A DNA stretch of 64,000 nucleotides from CAWDJT01 sp963828705. GTDB lineage: Bacteria; Desulfobacterota; Syntrophobacteria; Syntrophobacterales; Syntrophobacteraceae. The translations under genes and the position numbers were made by a program. Positions within the stretch are counted from its first letter, which is position 1. Each line of letters begins with the position of its first letter. Where the stretch lies: assembly GCA_963828705.1 (NCBI GenBank), contig CAWHGA010000054.1:1-64000 (forward strand), in the 5' to 3' direction. The notes beneath the pieces are model-generated. The model ran no database searches, was not told the DNA's origin, and was given only the letters and a program-made list of their open reading frames with translations. Below, piece by piece: positions 1 to 9,875 of the stretch.

Positions 1-783
1 CCGTTACAACCGCCGGAATCTTGCCGCTGAACGCTCCCACCAAAACTACTTTCCGTTCCTCTTCCCCTAAGGACGTCGGAAGTTTCCAATTGACGACTTC
101 CTCGACCTTTGGCGCCGTGTAGTTCTGGACTAGTTTATCCAGGAGCTTTTCAGCCTGGAGCAGACGGGCGGCAGCACCTTCCCGAGCCACGATCAGGTCT
201 TGTTCAAGCCCCTTGAGTGCTTTCGAAATCGTGGAAAGACTCATAGGTTGTAGTGCCCAACCCGCGAAAAGATTGCGCTGGTTGACCTAGTTGAAACTCG
301 GAGACTTGATTGAATCTTCGTCGGACGAGAAACACCCGGCCCACCATAGAATGTTCCTGCGGTAAATGTTTTTGATCGGGGCCGAACTGGGATATCGGTT
401 GGGATTGCCTGAGCGAAAAATAAATAGCTTATCTGGAACGATGACCAGGCCGTTGCCGCACAAGTCCACTCCGCTCACGCTTTCGCGCTCCAATTCCCGC
501 AATCTCTCCTCATTCAGGGTAGGGAACGATGATCATCGGGTAGAGCCGCATATCTTGGGCCGCAGGCCTAACTCAATACATCGCCTCGCGGATGATTTTG
601 GGCGTCCACATGGCTTTGAACTCGACGGCGAATTCCTCCCTTTGCTTCCCCAAGAAATCCAAACGATGGCGTCCACTCGACCGATACCGATACCTGTCGC
701 CCGATCGGAGACTTGGAAGATCGCTGGCGGGAGCGATATTTGCCCTTCCTCCAGCATTTAGCGATCTCTTTCTCGTTGATCAT
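1..783 (-). pseudogene. Frameshifted winged-helix protein, possible nuclease-like N-terminus, cut by the window edge
   Basis: One protein can be pieced together on the minus strand from the ATG at 783, using at least four frame changes. The N-terminal part contains VDAIV, DFLGKQ and EFAVEFKAM, a D...ExK spacing that recalls PD-(D/E)xK folds (weak inference). The middle contains PMIIVPY, GVDLCGNGLVIVPDKL and SAPIKNIYR. The last part, from the ATG at 244 to base 1, contains LSTISKALKGLEQDLIV, which looks like the recognition helix of a winged-helix domain. The order of the pieces reads as one protein and not three genes. I recall this arrangement from uncharacterised bacterial proteins but cannot name a function. 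The density of frameshifts matches the next gene and suggests true decay. Confidence 0.5.
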
Positions 784-1337
784 GGCTTATTTTTCCAGAT
801 CATATTTTCTCGCCAAAACATTATTTTTCACGCAATGCAAGACTTTTTCTCAAAGGCATCAGGTTGAATTCAAGGGAGACAAAGTTCGCTGCGATGTCAA
901 GACTTGCTTATCGCGGTATAAATCGGCATTTGCTTTTGGGTGTCATCTTTCCCGGGCAGCTCGGTTGGCTCCTATTCTGTGTTCTTCTAGTTCTTGCCTT
1001 TCACCGCCAGCCATAAGGAGATGATCTACCGGGAAATCGATAAAGCCTGCAAGCGCAGGACACCAACTTCCAGTCTTCGCCACCAGAGCTGGTAAGCACT
1101 GCCGGCTACCTTTTATGGAGAAGGATTCCCAAATGGATGCTGCAAGGATCGCGTTGGCGACAAAACCCGGTAGCTCCGATTGACTCACTTCCACGGCAGC
1201 ATGTCTCTGGTAAGGCGAAGCAGATTTCCACCGCGGCTCAACATATGTTGATCATTTAGCGTTGTGCACCGCCCTGATCTGCGAGTTCAGCACATTGGCA
1301 AGTTCTCTTGAATAAGACCAAAGAGGACAATTAGATA
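784..1337. other. Intergenic stretch, no supported gene
   Basis: This stretch lies between two divergently oriented broken genes. A minus-strand open frame at 943-1194 (GTG start) has no motif I recognise and no clear ribosome-binding site, so I do not call it a gene. The only convincing signal is the promoter at the right end. Confidence 0.4.
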
Positions 1338-1365
1338 TTGACGTCAGATTTCCCTGCTGTATAAC
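1338..1365 (+). promoter_or_regulatory. Sigma-70-type promoter of the HigA-HTH giant gene
   Basis: TTGACG at 1338-1343 and TATAAC at 1360-1365 are separated by 16 bases, a near-consensus housekeeping promoter. It is followed by an inverted repeat (1366-1379), a GGAGG ribosome-binding site at 1393-1397 and the ATG at 1406. The promoter survives intact although the gene behind it is broken many times. Confidence 0.6.
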
Positions 1366-1379
1366 GTGTAGCGTTACAC
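1366..1379. promoter_or_regulatory. Inverted-repeat operator, probable autoregulatory site
   Basis: GTGTA-GCGT-TACAC is a perfect 5-base dyad with a 4-base spacer directly behind the -10 box. HigA-family antitoxins bind short palindromes of the GTnTA..TAnAC kind in their own promoters. The downstream protein begins with a HigA-type HTH, so negative autoregulation is the natural inference. Confidence 0.5.
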
Positions 1380-1405
1380 ACTACACTATACCGGAGGAAA
1401 TTATC

Positions 1406-4400
1406 ATGACGACCAAGTCCAAGGCGCTTCATCATCCCGGCACCTTCGTACGTGAGTCTGTTATCCCAGCGGTATGTCGGTTAAAGACGCCGCCAAACTG
1501 CTCGGCGTCGGCAGGCCGGCCCTGTCGAACTTCCTTAACGGGAAATCCGCCCTGTCACCCGAAATGGCGGTTAGGCTCGAGAAGGCATTCGGCGCCGATC
1601 GAAAGCGGCTGCTCGATTTGCAGGTCACCTGTGACCGGGAGGTGCGGCGTGCCGGTGAAAAGGAGGTGGCGGGGGCCGCGCCTTCGTTGCGTATTTTCTG
1701 ACTATCAAGGCAAGGCAGCTCCGAGGATTGGGCGGATGGCGCGTATCGAATGCTCGCACTCACCCTCCCGTCTTTCTGCGGAAGCTGGTGCACTCTACCG
1801 GCATGATCTTCGCCAGGTCGATTTTCCCGGTTACGACAACGCGCAGCGTAAGGGCTCGGATGGTTTCGTCGAAGCGGGTGCCGCCACACCCTGGGTTCCC
1901 GAGGGGACTTCCTATTGGGAGTTGGGCCCCGATCAGGATTCGGGAGCCAAAGCGGAACAATCTGATTATTTCGTCGGCTCGAGCACGGTTGATCCCGCCG
2001 AGCGGGTAAACAGCACATTCGTCTCCGTGACACCGCGCAACTGGCCTGGCAAGTCCGATTGGGAGAAACGAAAAACGAGGCTGGCGACTGGAAGGTCGTC
2101 AGGGCTTTCGATGCTGAGCGATCTCGAGCAGTGGCTGAGCAGTCTGTGCCTGCGCAGATCTGGCTTGCCGAACAAGTCGCTCTACCGGTCAGCGGCTATG
2201 AAACGCTGGAGCAGGCATGGTGGCGCTGGGCAAACGCTAGTGAGCCCTAGTTGACGCCCGAGATTTCGTCCATCGATCACCACGTACCGGGGCACGTTAA
2301 GGCGTGGCTCGAAAACCGGGCGATCGACCCTTCGTCGTTGCGGCCGACTCACGAGATGAGGCTCTGGCATTTCTCGCCTGCCTGTTCGATGACGAAGACT
2401 GCGCCAATTCAAAGATCTCGCTGCGGTCTTCACCTCTCCCGACGACGCTCAGGACGCTCGTAGTATCCTCCGTGCCCTTCTTCCCGATTGTCCACTCCGA
2501 GGACACCGAGCGCGAACTCGCCGACGCCCATCGCCGGCTTCATTGCATCGTTTTCCGTCCCCGTAACGCGGTCGATAGCGAGAGGCCGACATTGCGCTCG
2601 ACCTGCTCGGCTACGACGTCTTCGAGAAGGGGTTAGGCCATGGGAATCGAGCAAGGCGATGTCGACAGACTTGCAAGGGAGTCGGGCGGTTCGCCGACGG
2701 TCCTACGCCGTCGCCTCTCGAAGAATGCCGCGATTAGGACGCCAGCATGGGCCGGTGATAACGACACTGCAAAGGGCCTCGTTCCGATTGCTCTGGTCGG
2801 TGCTTGGCATGTTGAGTCGAAGGCGGATCGTGAGATCGTCTCCCGAGTGGCGGATCTAAAGTACGAGACGATAGAGGATGATGTCGCATGCCTGCTTCGG
2901 GTCGATGACACCCCAGTGTGGGCTATGGGACATTATCGGGGGGTCGCCTCTAAGATCGATGCCCTGTTTGCGGTCGCGCAGGATGATCACTTCGGCGGAC
3001 CTCGATCGGTTCTTCATCGCCGCCGAATACGTTCTTTCCGAGTCGGACCCCTCGCTCGACCTGCCGGAAGAGGATAGGTGGGCCGCTGCCTTGTACGGCA
3101 AGACACGCGATCACTCCGGCGCGTTGCGCGAGGGTATTTGCGAGACGCTCGTCATTCTTTCGGTTCACGGTAATAACCTGTTCTCCAGGACCGTCTCGGC
3201 GTTGATGTCGGAGGGTGGGTCGAGTCTGATCCGCAAACTCCTGACGCTCGCGACTCTTGAGAAGCTACTCTCCCACGACCGCGACCTGCCACACTATGCA
3301 GAGGCGGCGCCCGATGAATTCCTGAACATCATCAAGAGACCTGCGGCGCAGGGAGTCCCTCTCGTCTTCGGCCTTCTCAAGCCCGTCGATAGCGGCGCGT
3401 TCGGGGCATCGCCGTCGCGTACGGGTCTTCTCTGGGCGCTGGAGTGCCTTGCCTGGAAACCGCAAAACCTGCCGCGCGTACGGTCGATCCTCGCCCAGCT
3501 CTCCCGGCCGAAGATCGACGATAACTGGATGAATAAACCTGACGCCAGTCTTCAGGGCATCTTCGGTCATGGATGCCGCAGATGCGGCATCGGTTGAGCA
3601 GAGGATCAAGGTGATCGAAATACTTATCAGGCGTTTCCCAGATGTCGGCTGGGAGATTTGCATCGAGCAGATCAAGTCGGGTTCCGGTTCGGCCACTACA
3701 GCTACAGGCCTCGCTGGCGCAGCGATGCCTCGGGGGCCGGGCAGGTGGTCACGGTCCAGGAGATGTACGACTTCACCCGAGAGGCTCTGGAATTCGTGAT
3801 CACTTGGCCGTCCCACGGCGAGAAGACTCTTGGCGATCTTATCAAGTATTTTTCCAGGGCATGCCCGAGGAAGATCAGTCAGAGGTTTGGGACCTGATCG
3901 ATGAATGGTCTGCGAGATACCGGTGAAACCACCAAGGCCGCGCTTCGCGAGCGTATACGGCGGTTCGCCTTACGCGGCCGCCAGCGCGCCGCTGGGGAAG
4001 CGACGCGTGATCGTGCACGCGATGCTTACGACAGCCTCCGACCCCACGATCCAGTCATCCGTCACGGCTGGCTGTTTGCTGATCAATGGGTGCAGGAATC
4101 GGCTGACGAGAGTCGAGGAGGGGGAATTTGGACTATCAGAAGCGCGCGAGCGGGTCGACAGACTGCGCGCGAAGCGATGAGCGAGATCTGGATCGAGCGC
4201 TGGATTTGAGGGTGTGAAGGATTTACTTACCGACAGCGGTGCTCCGACATCGTCGGCCGTTATGCGGCGTCTTGCGTCACCGGGGTTAAACCGCGGGTCG
4301 ATTTCATCCGGCGCTGCCTTTCGATTGGTAGAGATCTCCGTAACAAGGCCGAGTGGTGCCTGCAGGGCTTCCTTTTGGCTATCGGGGAGGACTCACGCGT

Positions 4401-5469
4401 CAGGTGCTGCAGGTGCGTCCAATGGGCTGTCTGCCGGAGATCATACACGGCTGTTTTTATGCGCACCGTTCAGGCTTCCACGTCGGCGTCTCTGGACGGT
4501 TATGGCGAGGATATCCGCACCGGGTACTGGATGGATGTGTTCCGTCTTGGGGCCGGCACTCGCCCAGCGAGCTTACCGAACTGATCGACCTCCTTATCGA
4601 GGCCCGGCGACCGCGCGCGGCGTTCCACACCGTCCACATGGATTTCAAGAACATCGAAACCTCCCGCCTCAAGCAGCTGTTGCGAGACGTCGCCGCGGTC
4701 GATGCCGAACCAGCAGGCCATTTCAAGCTCGACCGCTACTACATTTCCGAAAGCACTGGATTCGCTTAATCGCCCAGCCAGGGTGTCACCCGTGATGAAA
4801 TGGCCCAATTCGAATTTCTCTTCATCAGCGCCCTCGATGACGGCGAGCATGAAATTGCGAATCTCGAAAGCCAGATTGCACAATCGCCGGTGCTCTTCGC
4901 CAGTGGTGGCCCGTCTACAAGCGAAGTGACGAAGGTGAGGATCCGCCGGAATGGCAAATCGAGAATCCCGTGCAGCGGACGGCCGTCGCGTCGGCAGGCT
5001 ATCGCCTTCTCGACCAGATCGACAAAGGAAATTCCCGGCAGGGATGAAGTGGAAGGATCGATGCGGGAGCGCTCGCCGCATGGCTATCCGAGGTTCGGGG
5101 TCTATGCCGCAAGTACGGCCGTGCCGACATTGGTGATCATTGCCTTGGGCAACTCCTCGCCAAGGCACCCGTCGCCGAGAGCGGCATATGGCCCTGTGAA
5201 GCTGTGTGCGAAGCGATGGAAGGGATAGCATCCCCGGAAATCGGCAGGGGATTCGATATCGGCGTTCATAACTCTCGCGGCGCTCACTGGCGCGGCGAAG
5301 GGGGCGCACAGGAGCGCGAACTCGCCGCGAAATACCGCGCCTGGGCTGAGCGTTTGCACTTTGACTATCCCTATGTCGGGGCAGTCATCGAGGGCATCGC
5401 GAAGTCCTACGAGCACGAAGCCGGTTGGCAGGATTCCAAAGCAAAGATCACAAGAAATTTCGCAACTGA
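1406..5469 (+). pseudogene. Giant (~1,350-codon) protein with N-terminal HigA-type HTH, many frameshifts
   Basis: Starting at ATG 1406 with a good Shine-Dalgarno, the product opens with KALHHPGTFVRESVI and, after a frameshift near 1470, GMSVKDAAKLLGVGRPALSN: a HigA-family XRE HTH. In normal HigA the protein stops about 100 residues in. Here protein-like sequence goes on through all three plus-strand frames to a TGA at 5467-5469 (end KKFRN). Recognisable stretches include VTPRNWPGKSDWEKRK (~2,030), LACLFDDED (~2,370), HVESKADREIVSRVADLKYE (~2,810), GLLWALECLAWKPQNLPRV (~3,430), VIEILIRRFPDVGWEI (~3,610), WPSHGEKTLGDLIKYF (~3,810), MAQFEFLFISALDDGEHEIA (~4,800) and HFDYPYVGAVIEGIAKSYEH (~5,360). 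The body looks mainly alpha-helical, like a repeat scaffold. No enzyme motif was recognised. At least 15 frame changes and several in-frame stops make it non-functional as read. By eye it is GC-richer than its neighbours, which hints at transfer. Confidence 0.6.
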
Positions 5470-5605
5470 GAGGGGGCGCCGCCACAAAATCAAAAATAAC
5501 TCTCCTGTATGGCGTTCTGCCGAGGATCAGCCGGAGCCTTTCCTTATACGAATCATAACTGGAGCTTCAGCCTCCGTTGAACCTGGGATTCGTTGCGGCC
5601 CACCA

Positions 5606-5881
5606 TCAAATCTCCCCCTGCTTACGACCCTTCAGTTGCATCCTCCCGGAGAGGGGAGCGGGTTTCAACAACACGCCCTCCTCGGCGATGCATTTCATGA
5701 GCTGGGTTGGATGGAGGATGGATACGATTTCTTCACCGCATGACTCACAACCCAGGGCAGGTTGGCCTGGCAGGTGAACGTTGTCAAGACCGCTTTCCAC
5801 GAAGTTATGACGGCCTCTTCTGGTGCTCATACTGGCATTCACACAGCTCGGGCAGCTTCTCTGGGTAGACATGGGTTTCAA
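5606..5881 (-). pseudogene. YgiT/MqsA-type zinc-finger antitoxin-like ORF, probably C-terminally broken
   Basis: The 91-residue frame has two Cys pairs, CPSC near the N-terminus and CESC about 34 residues later. This is the arrangement of the zinc-binding N-domain of MqsA/YgiT-type antitoxins. The HTH that normally follows (a G..DFA..LGVT..TVSRWE-like block) is not found in this frame or convincingly in the other two, so the gene looks truncated or frameshifted near 5,650. The start may be the second Met (5872). No toxin partner could be read upstream (5,880-5,990). It is convergent with the giant pseudogene. Alternative: an unrelated small zinc-ribbon protein. Confidence 0.4.
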
Positions 5882-5992
5882 TCTTCAAAAGACCGCAATG
5901 ATCAGAAGGAAGCGATGGTCAATGACGATCGTGATGGCAATCGCTTGATGGCCTACGTATTCTTGTCGAAGGCTTATGCATAGCCGAACCAA

Positions 5993-6295
5993 TCATGAAG
6001 CGGCTTTGTAGACCACAACTTCCCGCTCGATCCTATCATGGAGCCGTTCCTCGGCCACAGCGAGATCGTAATACGCCTGGAGGTTGATCCAGCTCTCAGC
6101 GTCGGTGCCAAAAAACCTGGCAAGCCTCAAGGCAGTGTCAGCGGTAATCGAACGCTTGCCCGCAATAATCTCGCCGATCCGACGTTGGGGTACTCCAATG
6201 GATTTGGCCAGCCGATACTGGGTAATCCCCATGGGCTTGAGGAAATCTTCGAACAGGATTTCGCCGGGGTGGACCGGCGGCATGTCTCGTTTCAT
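5993..6295 (-). CDS. higA: HigA-family antitoxin
   Basis: A complete 100-residue HigA: it begins MKRDMPPVHPGEILFEDFL, followed by the XRE HTH (GITQYRLAKSIGVPQRRIGE, then GKRSITADTALRLARFFG) and the usual C-terminal helix. HigA binds and neutralises the HigB ribosome-dependent mRNA endonuclease and represses its own promoter. Here the toxin gene that should precede it is reduced to a short remnant (6308-6388) ending 12 bases before this start, so this is an orphan antitoxin. Length and motifs are normal for the family. Confidence 0.85.
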   Translation of the reverse strand: MKRDMPPVHPGEILFEDFLKPMGITQYRLAKSIGVPQRRIGEIIAGKRSITADTALRLARFFGTDAESWINLQAYYDLAVAEERLHDRIEREVVVYKAAS

Positions 6296-6307
6296 GAGGC
6301 GTTTCCT

Positions 6308-6388
6308 TCAGTGATAATCAACTAAGAGTATATCATCTCGACGCCCATCCTCGCCAAATTTAACCGAAAGGGTTATTTCTGAGCACAT
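6308..6388 (-). pseudogene. C-terminal remnant of a HigB-like toxin
   Basis: A 26-codon frame ends in FGEDGRRDDILLVDYH followed by TGA, 12 bases upstream of higA. Typical HigB proteins end in a DxxxVEIVDYH-like strand, so the tail matches in sequence and in position. Upstream the frame runs into a stop and into the start of the opposite-strand helicase gene (6387), so the rest of the toxin is gone. The remnant lacks the catalytic part. The identification rests on the tail and on synteny only. Confidence 0.45.
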
Positions 6389-9300
6389 GGAAAAGCGTAC
6401 GCCTCAACCGCCGACAAACCGGACCACAATGGATTTCGAAACATTGCTTCGAAAGCACCAAGCCTTGCTCGCCGAGAACAAGGCCTTGAAGGAAGAAAAC
6501 CTATCCTTGAAGGCCAGGCTGGGCCTGGTTGAACCCCTGGAAAGCCGGTCTTCTCCGGAAGGGGTTCAGCAGGATGGCCTCCGAACCGCGAACCGTCTTT
6601 CCACCTTAACGCCGAGGCGGGTCCCGCGGAAAAGATCCGACTCTTCATGTCCTTGTTCAAGGGGCGGGATGACCTGTATGCGAAAAGATGGGAGAGCAGG
6701 AATGGCAGGTCTGGATACGCGCCGGTCTGCCTGAATGAATGGAAACCCGGCCTTTGCCGCAAGCCTGAGGTCAAGTGTGCTGTCTGCGGGCATAGGTCCT
6801 ATGCCGCCCTGGATGAAAAGGTCATTGAGGCGCATTTGAGGGGGAACCTTGTTGCCGGCATCTATCCCCTTCGCCAGGATGAGACATGCCACTTTCTGGC
6901 GATCGACTTTGATAAAGATGGCTGGCAGCAGGATGTGTCCACTCTCAGAGATGTCTGCACGGCCTTTGCTGTGCCGGTGGCCATCGAGCGTTCGCGCTCC
7001 GGCCATGGCGCCCACGCCTGGTTCTTCTTCGCTGACCCGATCGCCGCGAGTCTGGCACGAAGATTCGGTTCCGCGTTGCTTACCCACGCCATGACCAAGC
7101 GGCATGAAATCAAGTTCAAATCCTATGACCGATTCTTCCCCAATCAGGACACGATGCCCAAGGGTGGATTTGGCAATCTGATTGCCTTGCCGTTGCAGAA
7201 GGCGGCGCGCAAAGATGGCAACAGCGTCTTCATCGATGAGCATTTCCATCCCTATGACGACCAGTGGGGATTCCTGGCGCAAATCAGGAGACTCTCCGAG
7301 GATGAACTCGGCGCTCTGATTTCGAAGCTCTGTCATGGAAACGAGCTGGGTGAGCTGAAACAAGACGATGAAGAGCCCGCCAAACCCTGGGAGATGACCC
7401 GGAGCAAACTCTCACGGCATGACTTCCCGAACGTGATGCAGTTGGTCAAAGCCAATATGCTCTACATTGCCAAATCGGGCATTACCCCGAGGGCGTTGAA
7501 CGCATTGAAGAGGCTGGCTGCGTTTAAGAATCCTGAGTTTTACCGGGCGCAGGCCATGCGTATGCCGACTTACAACAAACCGCGAATCATCTCCTGCGCT
7601 GAGGAAACACCCGAGTATCTTTGCCTACCGAGAGGGTGCGAAGCGGATCTCGCGACCCTGCTTGAGGAAGCCGGTGTTGAGGTCGCATGGTCCGACAAGA
7701 CCCACCCGGGAAGACGCATCGAGGTTGCCTTCACCGGGGTGCTGAGGGAGGATCAGGAGCTCGCCGCGGAAGCAATGCTGAAGCATGATTGCGGTGTCCT
7801 TTCGGCGGCAACGGCCTTCGGGAAAACGGTCATTGCCGCCAGGCTGATTGCCGAGCGAAAGACCAACACGCTCATCTTGACGCACCGACAGCAGCTCCTG
7901 TCGCAGTGGATGGCGAAACTGGCCCAGTTTCTGGAAATCGATGAGGAACTTCCCGTAGTGGCGAAAAAGCGAGGACGAAAACCGAGGCAGAGCCTCATCG
8001 GGCAGATCGGTGCGGGAAAAGAGAATCCGGGCGGCGTTATCGATGTGGCGATCATGCAGTCCTTGACGAGTGGCGGGGAGGTGAAGGCATGCGTAAGGGA
8101 TTATGGCATGGTGATCGTTGATGAATGTCACCATGTCCCGGCATTCAGCTTCGAGCAGATCCTCAAGACGGTCCATTGCCAGATACATCTATGGCTTGAC
8201 CGCCACGCCGGCCCGACGCGACGGGCATCATCCGATTATCTTCATGCACTGTGGCCCGGTAAGATACCGAGTCGATGCCAAGAAGGAAGCGGAGAAAAGG
8301 CCCTTCGAGCACTATGTCATTCCCCGGTTTACCGGTTTTAGAGCACCATTCGACAGGGAAGAGCAGGATATGTCGATCCAGGAGTTCTATTCCAGGATCG
8401 CCACGGATGAATTGCGTAATCAACAGATTACCGATGATGTGATCAGAGCTCATGAAAGCGGCAGAAACGCACTTATCCTGACCGAAAGAACCGCCCACGT
8501 GGAATTGCTGGCTGGGATGTTGCGCGAGAAGATACCCGATGTGATGACCCTAACCGGCGGGAGAGGAGGGAAAGAGACCAGAAATGCCTTGGCAAGAATC
8601 GCCGAAACTCCAGCCTGCGGGCAATTGACACTGGTTGCCACCGGCAGATATATCGGTGAGGGGTTTGACGAACCCCGGCTGGACACCTTGTTCCTGGCCA
8701 TGCCCATATCGTGGAGAGGGACGCTACAGCAATACGCGGGCAGACTGCACCGATTGTTCGAGAACAAGAAAGAGGTCCAGATCTATGACTACGTCGATAT
8801 CCACGTCAGGACCCTGGAGAAGATGTACTGGAAAAGGCTTGCGGGATATGCCGGCATCGGCTATCGGGCCAAGGCGGAAAGCGTCGCGGATGAACCCGCC
8901 GATATCATCTTCGATAACACCAACTTCCTTCCCGTTTACCATAACGACATGATGAACGCTGCGCGGGAGACGGTGATTGTGAGCCCCTTCGTGACGAGGA
9001 GGCGAGCCCTTCAAATGCTGCCGCACATGGAGGCGGCATTGGCGAAAGAGGGTTTCCGTGGTCGTCGTGACAAGACCAACAAATGCCTACAGAGACAAGG
9101 ACCGACCGGCCTTGGAGGAAATTCTCACATCGCTGCAAGATGCCGGCGTGCGCCTTCTGTTCAGAGCCAACATCCATCAGAAATTTGCCGTCATCGACCA
9201 GAAAATCGTCTGGTACGGCAGCATCAACCTTCTCAGCTATGGGAGTGCACAAGAAAGCATCATGCGGCTGGAAAGCCCAAATATCGCCCAGGAACTGATG

Positions 9301-9474
9301 AAAGACCTCGGGAAATCGATCAGCGCCATGACCGATGAGATCGATGCAATGCAAAATGCTCATGCAGCACCCCGCGTCTCCTTCTTTCTCCCTCGGGAAG
9401 GTCCTTTGCTCTTCTTCCTGAGGAGAGTTCCATCCTTGGCCGAAGGTCCCGCCTGTAGGCCAGCATCTTTTTGA
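6387..9474 (+). CDS. TOTE-type primase / SF2 helicase / PLD nuclease, frameshifted
   Basis: Three frames joined near ~6,600, ~8,175 and ~9,045 give a ~1,025-residue protein. Domains in order: a coiled-coil start (LLRKHQALLAENKALKEENL); an archaeo-eukaryotic primase-like domain with FLAIDFDKDGW (catalytic DxD), RSGHGAHAWFFF and FKSYDRFFPNQD; an SF2 helicase with Walker A AATAFGKT, DECHH, LTATPARRDG and QYAGRLHRL; and a C-terminal phospholipase-D nuclease motif HQKFAVIDQKIVWYGSINLL. This architecture is that of the AEP-helicase proteins assigned in Pfam to TOTE conflict systems, thought to act against invading DNA. All catalytic motifs are intact. With one indel per ~1 kb, sequencing error is possible, but so is decay because it lies in the island. 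It diverges from higA and converges on a SecB-like gene, with overlapping ends. Confidence 0.75.
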
Positions 9475-9875
9475 GCGAATTTGGTGAAGTTGGTTATCGG
9501 GAGGTGAAGGGGTGGGAACGCCGCTCGCCTCGTCAGGTCGGCAAGAGTCTCGCGCAGATAGGGAAAGATGATTGCAGGGCAGTTGATCGTGGCATACTGC
9601 TTGCGCAATTCTTCTTGAATCGATTCAGTGAATTCAAACAGGCCGACAAAGGTGACGTCAAAGTAGAATGGATACTGCGGATTCTCTTCCCTTGCCGGTG
9701 TTTCGACGCCCAGCCGCACCAGCAACAAACGGCGCTCGGCGTCGAGGTCGCTGTCCATCTTCAGCCGATAAGCGAAGCCCTCCTGGCCGGTTTGTTCTTT
9801 GTAGTCCGGATTCACTTCAAAGACCGCAGAATCCAGACGGATTTCTCTAACAGCCTGTTGTAGCTCCGAAAACTG
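9360..9875 (-). pseudogene. SecB-like chaperone, 5' end cut by an IS remnant
   Basis: The frame reads LQFSELQQAV, then FYFDVTFVGLFEF and YATINCPAIIFPYLRETLAD, then HLPITNFTKFAQK. The INCPAIIFPYLRE-type block is the SecB signature. Solitary SecB-like proteins of this kind often serve as chaperones in toxin-antitoxin-chaperone modules, which fits this island, although no partner pair is adjacent. No start codon exists upstream: at about 9,875 the sequence passes into the N-terminal remnant of an ISAzo13-family transposase on the other strand, so the gene has lost its 5' end. The last ~30 codons (Lys/Arg-rich) overlap the tail of the helicase gene and may be read-through after a frameshift. Confidence 0.6.

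Noticed and set aside
1..60. VVLVGAFSGK on the minus strand looked like a dynamin-type P-loop
   Set aside because: The following residues (IPAVVT) lack the KS/T of a P-loop, and the upstream sequence fits a winged-helix protein continuing from 783.
943..1194. 83-residue minus-strand open frame
   Set aside because: GTG start, no ribosome-binding site, no motif and no continuation in adjacent frames.
5880..5992. A toxin partner for the MqsA-like zinc finger
   Set aside because: None of the three minus-strand frames gives a protein resembling MqsR, RelE or DUF4258.
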